A stretch of DNA of 64,000 nucleotides from Selaginella moellendorffii (lineage: Eukaryota; Streptophyta; Lycopodiopsida; Selaginellales; Selaginellaceae), in contig NW_003314276.1 of the NCBI RefSeq assembly GCF_000143415.4, positions 693,825-757,824 of the forward strand, in the 5' to 3' direction. The notes beneath the pieces were generated by a model. The model searched no databases and was not told where the DNA came from. It saw nothing but the letters and a program-made list of their open reading frames with translations. Made by a program: the position numbers and the translations under genes. Shown in pieces: positions 45,356-56,512 of the stretch. Position 1 is the stretch's first letter; each line of letters opens with the position of its first letter.

Positions 45356-45379
45356 TCCCACTTTAACGAAATAGAGCTT
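45356..45379 (-). repeat. right terminal inverted repeat
   Basis: 24 bp, exact reverse complement of 33053-33076; followed by TTTG (45380-45383). Confidence 0.95.
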
Positions 45380-45383
45380 TTTG

Positions 45384-46110
45384 GGACTTGCGGAGATGTG
45401 TTATAACAACTCACCACATTCGAGTATCGGGGTGAGTCCATGGGAAGTCATCAATGGGCGAGCTATTGAAGGTCCTGTGGAACTCGGCGTGGCCGAGTAT
45501 CATGGAGAGTTGCCTGCAGTGGAGGCATTCACGGCGGAAAGACTCAGCATTTGGAACCTAGTGAGGGATTCCTTGGAACGGGCTCAACAAAGGCAAACCA
45601 AATACGCGAACCAGAAGCGTCGGGATGTAGAGTTCCAAGCTGGGGAGAAGGTGTGGCTGAACACCAAGAACCTCAGACTACCAAGTGGGATCAGCCGAAA
45701 GTTGACCCAAAGGTAAAGATGCATGTATTCCTGTAAATGAATTGATCTTGAGTTCCTTAAGCAGGTTCGCGGGGCCTTACGAGATTGAGGCACGAATCGG
45801 TAAAGTGGCTTACCGACTCCGACTTCCTCGAGAGATGGGGAAGATGCACCCAGTGTTCCACGTGAACTTACTCAAGCCGTACTTTGAGGATCCGCTTCGC
45901 AAGGACCAAGTGAGACCTTTACCTGAGGTTATCCAAGGGGAAGAGGAATACGAAGTCGAGGCCATCCTCAATGCGCGCAAGAGCAAGCAACAAAGACGCG
46001 AGGTGAGAGAGTTCCATGTGAAGTGGAGAGGATTTCCACACTGCGAAGCAACATGGGAACCGGAGGAGAACCTAGCGAACGCTCGAGATCTAATGGAGGA
46101 ATTTCTGTAA
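45384..46110 (+). CDS. integrase C-terminus and chromodomain of chromovirus B
   Basis: Continuation of pol after the DNA transposon. It reads GLAEMCYNNSPHSSIGVSPW, the C-terminal GPY/F module (FAGPYEIEARIGKVAYRL, KMHPVFHVNLLKPYF) and a chromodomain (YEVEAILNARKSKQQRREV, FHVKWRGFPHCEATWEPEEN). It ends TAA at 46108-46110. Chromodomains of this class steer integration to chromatin marks. A 52-nt GT-AG intron (45713-45764) splits the GPY module; splicing it restores QRFAGPYEI. Apart from the transposon insertion and the TAG at 32911, this part is intact. Confidence 0.9.
45713..45764 (+). other. spliceosomal-type intron in the integrase gene (second)
   Basis: GTAAAGATGC...CTTAAGCAG, 52 nt, between codons for Q-R and F-A-G-P-Y. 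The same intron appears in element A near 48439-48490, where it is followed by a rearranged exon. Confidence 0.8.
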
Positions 46111-46304
46111 GGCAGAACTCTATGTACTTATGCAAAATTCAATTAAAAATATCAATTTGCAAAGTTGAGCAAGTGGCATATGTTGGGACCCGAAGGCGCG
46201 CCAAAGGTAAGCTAATTAGCATGGGTTGGATAGGTCGACCAGGCGTAGGGCACTACGCCCGACTCCCCGCGGGGATGTCGAATCCGTAGACGTATTCTAC
46301 GGAG

Positions 46305-46358
46305 GTTGGGTTCGAGTCCCAACCCCCTAGTAAAGCAAGGCTGGGTTCAAGTCCCGAC
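46305..46358 (+). repeat. two tRNA T-arm-like hairpins in the 3' untranslated region
   Basis: GTTGGGTTCGAGTCCCAAC (46305-46323) and CTGGGTTCAAGTCCCGAC-type (46340-46358), each able to form a 5-bp stem with a 7-9-nt loop like a T-arm. They are conserved in F (13365-13435), A (48885-48945) and elements C and D. Confidence 0.75.
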
Positions 46359-46535
46359 CCCATACTAGGGCGTGGTGAGGTGAGGAGTATAGGGACACCT
46401 ATATTCCGTTGTCATGGGCTCTTGCCTGGGGAGGCTAACTTAGGCACACCGCTAAGTGGGGGGATGCCCCCGGAGACATGGTCAACAAGTCGTAGGATAA
46501 AACGAGACGTTCGATGTGGGCATCGAACTTCTTCT

Positions 46536-46549
46536 ATGGGTGGTGGAGT
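46536..46549 (+). other. polypurine tract of chromovirus B
   Basis: ATGGGTGGTGGAGT immediately before the 3' LTR. Elements C and D carry the identical sequence. Confidence 0.8.
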
Positions 46550-47706
46550 TGTAAGGAACCGACTCCCCGAGATGTCGTAGGCTAAAGGATCCCCAAAAGC
46601 TTGACCGAAATGACAAAGAGTTCATCGGATGGGACCAAGTCAAGGATCGAGTCCAAGACCGACTCTAGGACCGAGTTCGAGATAGGGTCCGGAATCGAGT
46701 CCAAGACCGACTCGGGGACCGAGTTCGAGTCCGAGTTCGAGACTGAGTTCGAGACGAAGTCCGAGATCCGAAATCGGGTCCGAGACCGAGTCCAAGGTCG
46801 AGTCCGAGGTCGGATCCGAGATCGGGTCCGAGATCGAGTCCGAGATCGAGTCCGAAACCAAATCCGAAGTCGGATCCAAAATCGGGTCCGAGATCGAGCC
46901 AGAGACTAAGTCCAAATACTAATACGGGTCAAGGGGTGAAAGCCCAAAGCGTGCGTCTCCCAGGGGGGGGGGCTGCAGGGGGTTCCAAAAGTATAGTAGG
47001 GATAGTGAGGTCCAGGAACCAGTTTTGAGGGGACTCTCCAGTTGGGCTTCCAAACCGACTCGAGGTTGGGACTGGGACCGAGGGGCCTTGGGTGGGAGTG
47101 AGCATGGACTTGGCTGGTGCCGGAGGGGCCATCCAAGGAAGTGCTCAAGAGCAGCTCCCACTCCCGAAAGGGAAACCGACTGCGGTGCTCTCGGCTCAGG
47201 TGGAGTGGTGCCCCACTTGAGTACCTTGTGGCTCATTGGTCCTCGCCCTTCCGGGGGCTTGGGCCTTCCCTTCGGGATGGAAGAGGGGGGGTAGAGGTAC
47301 CCATACCGGGCCGTTAGGCCACGGTGTTTCGCCCCGACGTCCCGAAGCAAGTGCTGCACCCAAGACTTGGGATTTAGAGGGTCCCATGATCAAGTCTTGT
47401 GTTACCAAGGGGTGTTAGGAATCTGGAGGCTTGGTGTGCTTGGCTGCTTGTGCCTGCGGGGAGTGTAGCCGAACCTTAAGTCCAGTCTAACCCGGGGAGG
47501 GGGATTGGGAGAGATTTGGGAATCCGTAGATGGATGGCTAACACTCCGTTGCTCGTGCAGTGAGTAGCTGAAACCAAGTAGGACCAAGTAGGAGCTGGTA
47601 CCATAGGCGAGAACCTTGGCGAGGGAACTTAGCACAAGCCAAGGCAGAGTTGGTCGGATAGACGAGGTAAGCTGGCAAATTGGAAAGGAAAAATTTGTGG
47701 CTTACA
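46550..47706 (+). repeat. 3' LTR of chromovirus B
   Basis: 1,157 bp, nearly identical to 27872-29017; ends CTTACA followed by the CACGG duplication (47707-47711). Confidence 0.93.
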
Positions 47707-47711
47707 CACGG

Positions 47712-48720
47712 GACTCCCCCCAAGTGAGGGGTTCGATGCGATATTCGTGGTGGTGGACCGTTTTTCGAAGATGGCACATTTCATACCCACCACAATGGAA
47801 GTGGATGCGAAAGGTGTGGCGAAGGTGTTCTTTGAACAAGTGGTTAGAGGTGGGGAAGGCCATAAGAGATCATCTTAGATCGAGATAAGATCTACACCAG
47901 TAGGTTTTGGAGAATTCTCTTGGAACAATATCACACTAAGTTGAAATTCAGCACAGCCTATCACCCACAGATAGGTATTGGGTATTAAGTCAAGTTTGAT
48001 AGCAATAACACTTCTTGAGAGATGGACAAACGGAAAGGGTGAATAGGCAGCTGGAGGATTATCTGCGATGCTATGTCTCTGGAGACCAAACCGATTGGGT
48101 AAGTCATATGGGACTTGTGGAAATGTGTTATAACAACTCACTACATTCGAATATCGGGGTGAGTCCATGGGAAGTTATCAATGGGCGAGCTATTGAAGGT
48201 CTTGTGGAACTTAGTGTGGCCGAGTATCATGAAGAGTTACCCGCGGTGGAGGCATTCACGATAGAAAGGCTCAACATTTGGAATCTAGTAAGGGATTCCT
48301 TGGAATAGGCTCAACAAAGGCAAACCAAGTACACAAATCAGAAGTGCTAGGATGTAGAGTTCCAACTTGGGGAGAAGGTGTAGCTGAACACCAAGAACCT
48401 AAGGCTACTAATTGGGATCAGTCGGAAGTTGACCCAAAGGTAAAATGCATGTATTCCTGGAAATGAACTAATCTTGAGTTCCTTAAGCAAGCTCATGGAA
48501 CCTTTACCTGAGGTTATCCAAGGGGAAGAGGAATATGAAGTGAAGGCCATCCTCAATGCACGCAAGAGCAAGTGACAAGGATGCGAAGTGAGAGAGTTCT
48601 ATATGAATGGAAAGGATTTCCATACTGCGAGGCAACATGGGAACCGGAGGAGAACCTAGCAAACACACGAGATCTAGTGGAGGAATTTTTGCAAGGTAGA
48701 ACACTATGTACTTATGCAAA
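47712..48720 (+). pseudogene. integrase end and chromodomain of old chromovirus A
   Basis: Resumes the reading broken at 27866: [29 protein letters not shown]-like blocks with frameshifts, then the HPQ block with an intact CAG codon and the intron (about 47970-48022). The uninterrupted VSHMGLVEMCYNNSLHSNIG (48099-48158) gives the empty site for the DNA transposon. The chromodomain at about 48510-48690 is frameshifted (stop near 48574). 48720-49119 is 3' untranslated DNA with the T-arm-like hairpins. Confidence 0.85.
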
Positions 48721-49119
48721 GTTCAAATAAAAGTATCTATTGTCAAGTTGAGCAGTGGCATGTGTTGGGACCCGGAGGCATACCAAAGGTAAGCTAATTA
48801 GCATGGGTTAGCTAGGTCGACCAAGTGTAGGGAACTACGCCCAACTCCCCATGGGGATGTCAAATCTGTAAACATATTCTACGGAGGTTGGGCTTGAGTC
48901 CCAACCACCTAGTAAAGCAAAGCTGGGTTCAAGTCCTAACCCCATACTAGGGCGTGGTGAGGTGAGGGGTAAAGGGACACCTATATTTCGTTGTCATGGG
49001 AGGCTAACTAGGCATACCGCTAAGTGGGGGGATGCGCCCAGAGACATGGTCAACAAGTTATAGGATTAAAAAAGAGATATTTAATGTGGGCATCGAACTT
49101 CTTCTATAAGTGGTAGAGT

Positions 49120-49468
49120 TATAAAGAATCAACTCCCTGAGGTGTCAAAGGCTAAAGGATCCCCAAAAGCATGACCAAAATGATAAAGACTTCATTAAAT
49201 AGGATCGAGTCTGAGATTAAGTCCAAAACCGACTCTGAGACCGAGTTCGAGACAAAGTCCAAAATTAAGTCCGAGGCCAACTTCGAGAACGAGATCAAGA
49301 CCAAGTTCGAAACTGAGTTTGAGACAGAGTCCGAGATCTAAGATCGGGTCATAGACCAAGTCTGAGGTCGAGTCTGAGGTCAAGTCTGAGATCGGGTCTG
49401 AAGTTGAGTCTGAGATCGAGTCCGAGGTTGAGTCCGAGATCGAGTTTGAGACCGAGTCCAAGGTCGGA
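49120..49468 (+). repeat. 3' LTR of element A, left part
   Basis: Diverged B-family LTR starting TATAAAGAATCAACTCCC, with the GAGTCC/GAGATC tract from 49203. A solo LTR splits it at 49469; it resumes at 50617. Confidence 0.8.
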
Positions 49469-50616
49469 TGTCGCGAATGTGACTTCAGGTATCGAAAGTT
49501 ACCTGTCGACCAGTCCTTACTGACACTCTTGCCTTACTGCCACGATGGCAGAAGGTTAGTATTGCTAGACCCGTTATCAGTTCCCACTTGAGCTAGTTGA
49601 GAAACTGGTCAATGACCATGCACTTAGATTGGATAAATATAAGGTAGGAACCCTATGTGTTTCTTGCTAAGCATACTCGGCTTGGTTTGAGAAACTTGAG
49701 TCATTGGCCTGCACTTGCTAGTATCAAGAACCCCTGCGATATTGAGATTGATCCCTTAACATTGCTAGATGATAGCTTATTGTGTCTGCCAAACACCCTT
49801 GCTATCATGCCCTTTGTGTTAGACTCATTTCGGTCCCAAATGCTATTTATGGAAAGTGTCCAGATTTGCTCATTTGGCATATCTACGGAATGTAGAGATT
49901 GTTTTGAACATAATAGTGTTCATCCCGTGCATCCCGTGTCCAAATTCGCAATCTAAGAACATTCCATATTTAGTAAATTTCAAGCTTGTCCCAAAGACTA
50001 ACTCCTGATACTAAAGGAGGCTTGGGGTGAAAGCCAAAAGCATGTGTTCCTCAAGAGGGGGGGGGGGGGGGGCTATGGGGGGTTCCAAATGTATAGTAGG
50101 GATAATGGGTAGGTCGAGCATGGCCAACCAACTTGAGGCATAGTCTAGCTCCCGCTTGCGTGCTTGTCCTTGTTCTGCGTCTGGCTTGGGTCTAAGCCCA
50201 AGTTCTATTCCATGCTAGCTGATGGAGTACCCAGGTCCTCACATTAGACCACCGGTATGCCGAAATAGCACCAGACTCCGTTTAGCTCCGTTTTGCGTGT
50301 TGGTCCTAGCATTAGGATGCTAGTTGCTCCAAGACTGTTCCAAGTCGCTCCAAGCTTCTGTCCCTTCGCTCCTTGAGCTATATGCTCAAGAGTTGCTCCG
50401 TGGTTCGGTTCCGTCACTCCTTGGCTCCATGCTTGGGAGTTTGGCACCGTTCCTTCATTCAGTGGTCCAAGGTCTAAAAACTCAGGTTCCATGCCACTGT
50501 CCTTTGGATACGTGGCATGTGACACGTGTCATCTGTCACATGGCACATGAAGGGTTTAGGTTGTGCTTCATTGGTAAATCACCATAGGATAAAGGGTAAA
50601 AAGCACGTGCGCTACA
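49469..50616 (+). mobile_element. solo LTR of another family
   Basis: 1,148 bp bounded by TGTCGCGAATG and GTGCGCTACA, with flanking TCGGA (left) and TCGGG (right), a 4-of-5 target duplication. Both sides join cleanly into one LTR. Contains a G16 run at about 50057-50072 and no coding region. Called solo because no internal region or partner LTR is present. Confidence 0.7.
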
Positions 50617-51455
50617 TCGGGTCCAAGATCAAGTCCGAGATCGAGTCCGAGACTGAGTCCAAGTATTAATAAGGGTCGAGGGGTGAAAGCCCAAAGTGTG
50701 TATCTCCCGGGGGGGTGGGGTGCAAGGGGTTCCAAAAGTATCGTAAGGATAGTGAGGTCCAGGAACCAGTTTTGAAAGAACTCTCTAGTGGTGCTTCCAA
50801 ATTAACTTGAGGTTGGGACTGGGATAAAAGGCCTTGGGTGGGAGTGAGCATGGACTCGGGTGGTGCCGGAGGGGCCACCCAAGGAAGTGCTCAAGAGCAA
50901 CTCCCACTCCCAAAAGGGAAACCAACTTCGGTGCTCCCGGCTCATGTGGAGTAGCGCCCCACTTGAGTATTTTGTGGTTCATTGGTCCTCACCCTTCTTA
51001 GGGGCTTGGGCCTTCCCTTCGGGATGGAAGTGGGGGGGTAGAGGTATCTATACCATGCTATTAGGCCACAGTGTTTCCCCCCGGTGTCCCAAAGCAAGTG
51101 TTGCATCCAAGGTTTGGGATTTAGAAGGTCCCGTGATCAAGTCTTATTGTACCAAGGGATGTTAGGAACATGGAGGCTTGGTGTGCTTGGCTACTTATGC
51201 ATGCAGGGAGTTTAGCCAAACCTTAAATCTAATCTAACCTGGGGAGTAGGGATTGGGAGAGATTTGGGGAATCCATGGATGGATGGATAACGCTCCATTG
51301 CTTATGCAGTGAATATATGAAACCAAGTAAGACCAAGTAAGAGCTGGTACAATAAGTGGGAACTTTGGCAAGGGAACTAAACTAAGGCCAAGGCAGGGTT
51401 GGTTGGATAGACGAGGTAAGCTGGCAAATTGGAAAGGAAAAACTTATGGCTTACA
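50617..51455 (+). repeat. 3' LTR of element A, right part
   Basis: Continues the B-family LTR from TCGGGTCCAAGATC to TATGGCTTACA; R-type DNA follows at 51456. Confidence 0.8.
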
Positions 51456-53750
51456 GTGTAACTTTTGCACCTAAAGTTCACTATAGCTTTTATTCTTTTT
51501 TTTTTTGAGAAGAACAATAATAAGAACAAATCTAAAACTTTAACAAACCTTTTGACTTAGAGTTCTAAAACTGTCCTTTTGTGCTTAATCTCTTTCTATA
51601 TAGCAACATCCATCTTAGAGATGTGTTTACTAGGCTTTACATTTTGTTATAAAAATAAACTTTGAGTAGACATAGAAATTTAAGTAAATATTAACTTACA
51701 TTTTGAATTTTTCTTAATCACTTGCTGAGATTAATTGCATTGCTGTCTTTTGGGAGTTTTTGATCCACCAATCTTTGTGGATTCTCCTTTGATCAGCCTT
51801 CAATGATATCTATATAAGGCATTGGCCCTTGACATTGCCACTGTGCAGTCGCAAGCTCCAAAAAGGTTTATGCATTTCAATGAAGCAATTCTTGTTCCTC
51901 ATATCAGCAAAGTAAAAAAATTTGAGAAAATTGCTGAAAATAAACCTCCAGACCAATTCCAAACAAACTCTCTGACGGAGTGGCAGCTCCTATTTTTGAA
52001 TTAAACACTGATGAACTTGATTGAGAAGAATTCTTTCGCTTATACCTCTCCGTCCAATAACTTGTCCAAAACATTGAAGTTAACTCGTGATCCTTAATGT
52101 ACATAAATAAGTGAAACGTTTCTTACTAGCTAGTTGAAATATAGGTGGATTGGACTCTCCTTCCAAATCACCGGATCCTTTCATATGCCAAATCTTACAT
52201 GGTGAAGACCCAAGTTATAAGAAAGAAAAAATAATTCATTAAAGTAGCTTTTGCACAGATTGGATTTGCATTTAATATGCTTTGAAATTCACAGGTTCTT
52301 GAAGTTCCGATAGTCAAACTAAAGTTTTTGTTTAGAAGAATAAACTTTATGATCCTCTTTTGAGTTAATTAGATTTTAGTTTAAGATAAATTTTGCTTAA
52401 GTTTTGAATTTAGTTAGTTTATGTTTATTTTGTTTAGGTTTTGAATCCACTTTATATCATATTTTCTTATCAAATTTTAAAAATATGGCAGGAAGAAAAG
52501 TGAGTTCTCTTTTAAAATTTTTTGTATTGTTAATATTTTATTTGAAATGCTTTTTCTTTTCACCCTCATTAAGGATTGGACAAGGCATATATAGGAGTAG
52601 TGGTGTATAGCTTAAGTGATTTAAGTTATGTTTTTAAGCAATTCTTTAGGATTTAAAACTTTACTTTTCTAAATAGCATAAATTAGTAACTTAAAAATTG
52701 AGATAATGAAAATTATGAAATTGAGTTGAAATAAAAGTGCCTTTATTTAAATTAAAATTTATTTTTGTGTCTTTCATAAATAATTAATACTTGGCAATTG
52801 TCAATCCAGCTAACTACTAGTGCCTTTATAACTTCACTCTAGCAATATAAAAGTTTTTACCTAAATTAACTTTAAATTTTTATATAATATTTTAATGCCT
52901 GTAGTAAATTCCAAAACTAAAAATTATTGATTCTTTATAATAGCCTTGTAATTTTGGTGTGGTTGTAGGTATTAAATTATGTGACTGTAGTAATAAATGA
53001 TTGTGTTTTATAGTATAAGTAATAAAAGTTATAGAGATAAAAGAATTTAAAAATTTATGAATGCTTTCTATGATAATTACACAGTTAAGAAAATAAATTA
53101 AATAAATAATTATAAAACTAGTTGGAACTTTGTGCATTAGCATGCTTTACCCTACTCTATTTCTCTTCCTTTAATCTAACTAGAAAAGGGGTAATTGCTT
53201 GATAAAAGAGCCTTTAATGGCTATTTTATCCCCATTTATTCCTCAAGTTTTCAAGGATATATGGTGATAGTATATCTAAATCTTATCCCATGATTACATG
53301 CACTATAGAAATAAAAATAAAATATATAAACTTATATAAATTGTGGCAATTACCCCTTTTCCAATCAGCTTAAGGGGAGAGAGATATGGTATGTTACAAT
53401 TCTAAAATTTCTAACTTATTTTCTTAAGTGTTTTTTTGGTTATAAGAAGAAAAAAATATTTTTGAATCTTATCTATAACACTTTGAGAGAATTCAATGAC
53501 TTCTCTATTTTCTTTTTAAAAAATCTTAAACATCTTTGGCCAAGTATTGATTTATGAATTTAAGGGCTACAATCATTTATGATTTATTTGAAATAATTAC
53601 TTTTTTAGACATAGGTGAAAAATATGAAATAAATACCCACTTTTTTTTTGCTGATATGCATGGTTCATAGACAAGGCAATTTGAATAGAGTTCGTTTGAC
53701 TTGTGTGGCAGCTGTAGGGCAAGCCTCCCTCCCCCTTCTATGCCCTCCAA
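51456..53750. repeat. AT-rich repeat R, non-coding
   Basis: Diverged copies at 9.4-10.7 kb, at 19444-19816 (reverse) and at about 4.0-4.1 kb. One short frame (51822-52004) reads ALDIATVQSQAPKRFMHFNE and has a relative at 4.0 kb, perhaps an old gene piece; the rest shows nothing coding. Confidence 0.65.
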
Positions 53751-54599
53751 TGTGAGACACAAATCTCTAAACCCCAAAGTGGAGCCGAAACGGTGCCATA
53801 TGGTAGTGGCTGAAACAAATGGCCAAATGAGCATAACACATTTGGACTAAAAGTTTTGATTTGAAAGGTCAAGAGTGGGAGTGGAACTCCAAATGAAGTG
53901 CTCGAGGAATAAGCACGAAGCGAGAAATAAATAAGTCTCTAGAAAAGGGACACAAGAGGACCAACACATGACACATAGAAGAGTATAAGATAGAGTTCAA
54001 GATAGACCCAAGATGGAGTCCAAGATAGACCCGAGATGGACCTGAGATGGAGTTCAAGATGGAGTTCGAGATGGACCCAAGATGGAGTCTGAGATGAACC
54101 CGAGATGGAGTCCGAGGTGGACCCGAGATGGAGATTGAAATGGAGTCCGAGATGGAACCGAGATCGAGACCAAGACCAAGTCTGAGTCCAAGTCCGAGTC
54201 CGAGTTCGAATACTAATACAGGCTGTTGGGTGAAAGCCTAAAGCAATCGATCCCCAGAGGGGGTAGGGGCTGCGGGGGGTTCCAAAAGTATAGTAGGGAG
54301 AGTGTGGACCCCAGTGGAGCTAGTTTGTCTAGATAAGGCCAGTTTGGCCCAGGAAGGCCATACCTAGTTACTGGGTGATGAGATAATCACTGGAAAGTCC
54401 AAGGCTAGAATGAATACGAACTGACAAGCGGGGTAACTTGGTAAAGTGTTTAAGAGCTAGCTCTAGTTCCCTTAGGAGATCAAATGGTCGATGCTCCCAA
54501 TCTAAACATGGTTAGCACTACCTATTTGAATACCTAGCATGGCTCAATGGAACCTCGCTCTAAGCCCATGGCTAGAGGAAGGTGGGGAGAGTACCTACG
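53751..54599 (+). repeat. old C-family LTR, left part
   Basis: Begins TGTGAGACACAAATCTC and diverges considerably from the C LTRs. Element C splits it at 54600; it continues at 63381 and ends GTTGCTTACA at 63978. CTACG (54595-54599) is C's left target duplication. Confidence 0.8.
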
Positions 54600-55355
54600 T
54601 GTGAGACACAAAATCCCTAGGCCCCAAAGTGGAGCCGGAAAGGGTGCCACGTGGTAGTGGCTGAAGCGAGAGCCAAACGAGCGTAACACGTTTGGACCAA
54701 AAGCTCCGACTTGAAAAGTCAAGAGCGGGAGTGGAACTCCCAAAGAAGGGCTCGAGGAACGAGCACGAAGCGAGCAAAAAGCGAGGCTCCAAAAAGGGAC
54801 CCAAAAGGACCAACACATGACACGTGGGAGTGTCCGAGATGGACTCGAGTTGGAGTCTGAAGTGGAGTCCGAGATGGACCCGAGTTGGAGTCCGAAGTGG
54901 AGTCCGAGATGGACTCGAGTTGGAGTCCGAAGTGGAGTCCGAGATGGACCCGAGTTGGAGTCCGAAGTGGAGTCCGAGATGGACCCGAGTTGAAGTCCGA
55001 AGTGGAGTCCGAGATGGACCCGAGATGGAGTCCGAGATGGAGTCCGAAGTGGAGTCCGAGGTGGACCCGAGATGGACCCGAGATGGAGTCCGAAGTGGAG
55101 TCCGAGGTGGACCCGAGATGGACCCGAGTTGGAGTCCGAGGTGGAGTCCGAGATGGACCCGAGATGGAGTCCGAGATGGAGTCCGAGGTGGACCCGAGAT
55201 GGACCCGAAATGGAGTCCGAGATGGAGTCCGAGATGGACCCGAGATGGAGTCTGAGATGGAGTCCGAGATGGACCCGAGATGGACCCGAGATGGAGTCCG
55301 AGATGGAGTCCGAGATGGAGTCCGAGATGGAGTCCGAAGTCGAGACCGAGACCGG

Positions 55356-55387
<32 letters not shown>

Positions 55388-56497
55388 TCAGGACCGAGAC
55401 CGAGACCGAGGCCGAGGCCAAGACCGAGCCCGAGCCCGAGTCCGAGTCCGAATCCGAGTCCGAGTCCGAGTCCGAGTCCGAGTCCGAGTCTGGAGCCTGA
55501 GAGGGTGAAAGCCCAAAGCGTTCGTCTCCCAGACCCTGGGGGGTTTGGTGAGCTCCAAAAGTATAGTAAGGGGGAGGACTGCAGTGGAGCCAGTTTGGCC
55601 AGGAAAGGCCAGTTTGGCCCAGGAAGGCCAGACCCAGTGTTGGGTGATGAACTGACCACTGGGAAGTCCAAGACTAGAGTGAATACGGATCGACAAGCGG
55701 GGTAGCTTGGTGAAGTGTTCAAGAGCCGGCTCTAGTTCCCCCGGGAGATCGACTGGCCGATGCTCCCAGTCCAAGTGTGGGTGGCACTACATACTTGGAT
55801 ACCAGGCGTGGCTCAACGGAACCTCGCTCTAAGCCCATGACTAGAGCACCTAAAGGCGAAAGGCGGGGAGAGTACCCAGGTGGCTCGCGTAAGGCCACGG
55901 TGTTCCGAAATGTTGTCCCAAAAGCCTAGACTGTGGAAAGGAAGAGGAGCAGTCCTCTGGGGTAGTGACCAAGGACACAGTCGTGTGGTGAGGAAGTCCC
56001 AGAGGACCATGGGACTTAGTGGTCGGGCCTGTGGGCCTCGATCCAGTGGCAGTGTTGGTAAACACGGCCAGGGGCAGAAAGGGACTTGGTAGGAACTGAC
56101 AAAGGGACTTTAGGGAAGGCGATTCCCCAGGTCTGTGGGCATCCTAAGGATGCTAAGGAGCGGATCTAGGATGACCACTCGTGAACAGATGGCCCAATCT
56201 TGGAGAGACGGGATGGTGATGCAAGTGGTATTGGACCACTAGTGCAGCAAAGGTGAATGGGCATGGCCTTAGCGTAACGGGACAAGATGTCAGTGGTACC
56301 TTCGGGTGTCGGTCTTTGGACCGGACACGTGGAGCACTTGGACCAGGTGCAAGTGTTGAGTGGCATGGATGCCATTCTTGGGGCTAGCAAGTCCCAAGTC
56401 CTGAATTGGACTAATGGAGGTTGTGAATGAGACTCCTCCAAATGGTCGGAGGTGTGGTTAAGTGACTAAAGTAGAATGGAAAATTTAGTCACTTACA
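54600..56497 (+). repeat. 5' LTR of element C
   Basis: 1,898 bp, TGTGAGACAC...AGTCACTTACA. Very long hexamer tract (54836-55498, GAGTCCGAGATGGACCC-type then GAGACC and GAGTCC). TATA-like TATAGTA at 55562-55568. Confidence 0.9.
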
Positions 56498-56512
56498 ATT
56501 TGGTATCGGAGC

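Larger units (their letters stand above)
33053..45379. mobile_element. 12.3-kb DNA transposon with two divergent genes
   Basis: The ends are perfect 24-bp inverted repeats, starting AAGCTCTATTTCGTTAAAG, at 33053-33076 and 45356-45379. They are flanked by TTTG duplications, and the empty site is known from element A. Inside are a minus-strand ParB-like/HAD gene (33495-39117) and a plus-strand DUF7869-type transposase gene (41806-44690). A 2.7-kb intergenic region has a telomere-like repeat and a 192-bp palindrome. About twenty 22-bp palindromes lie throughout. A 4-bp duplication is known for Sola and Ginger transposons, but I cannot place this one in a superfamily without a search. It is the youngest insertion in this stack. 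Confidence 0.92.
27872..47706 (+). mobile_element. Ty3/gypsy chromovirus B
   Basis: Full-length element with LTRs 27872-29017 and 46550-47706 (TGTAAG...CTTACA) and a perfect CACGG target duplication at 27867-27871 and 47707-47711. It has a PBS at 29021-29032 and a polypurine tract at about 46536-46549. The order gag-PR-RT-RH-IN-chromodomain is that of chromoviruses. It sits in the integrase gene of older element A. A 12.3-kb DNA transposon splits its own integrase (33053-45379). Its net length without that transposon is about 7.5 kb. The near-identical LTRs mark it as fairly young. Confidence 0.95.

Noticed and set aside
54534-55722. Long open frames (up to ~375 codons) on both strands in the LTR of element C, and similar ones at 20419-21143, 24127-24631 and 60447-61709
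   Set aside because: They come from GAGNNC hexamer repeats that are open in nearly every frame; composition is only Ser/Asp, Arg/Pro, Leu/Gly or Glu/Ser, with no domain and shifting unit numbers between copies.
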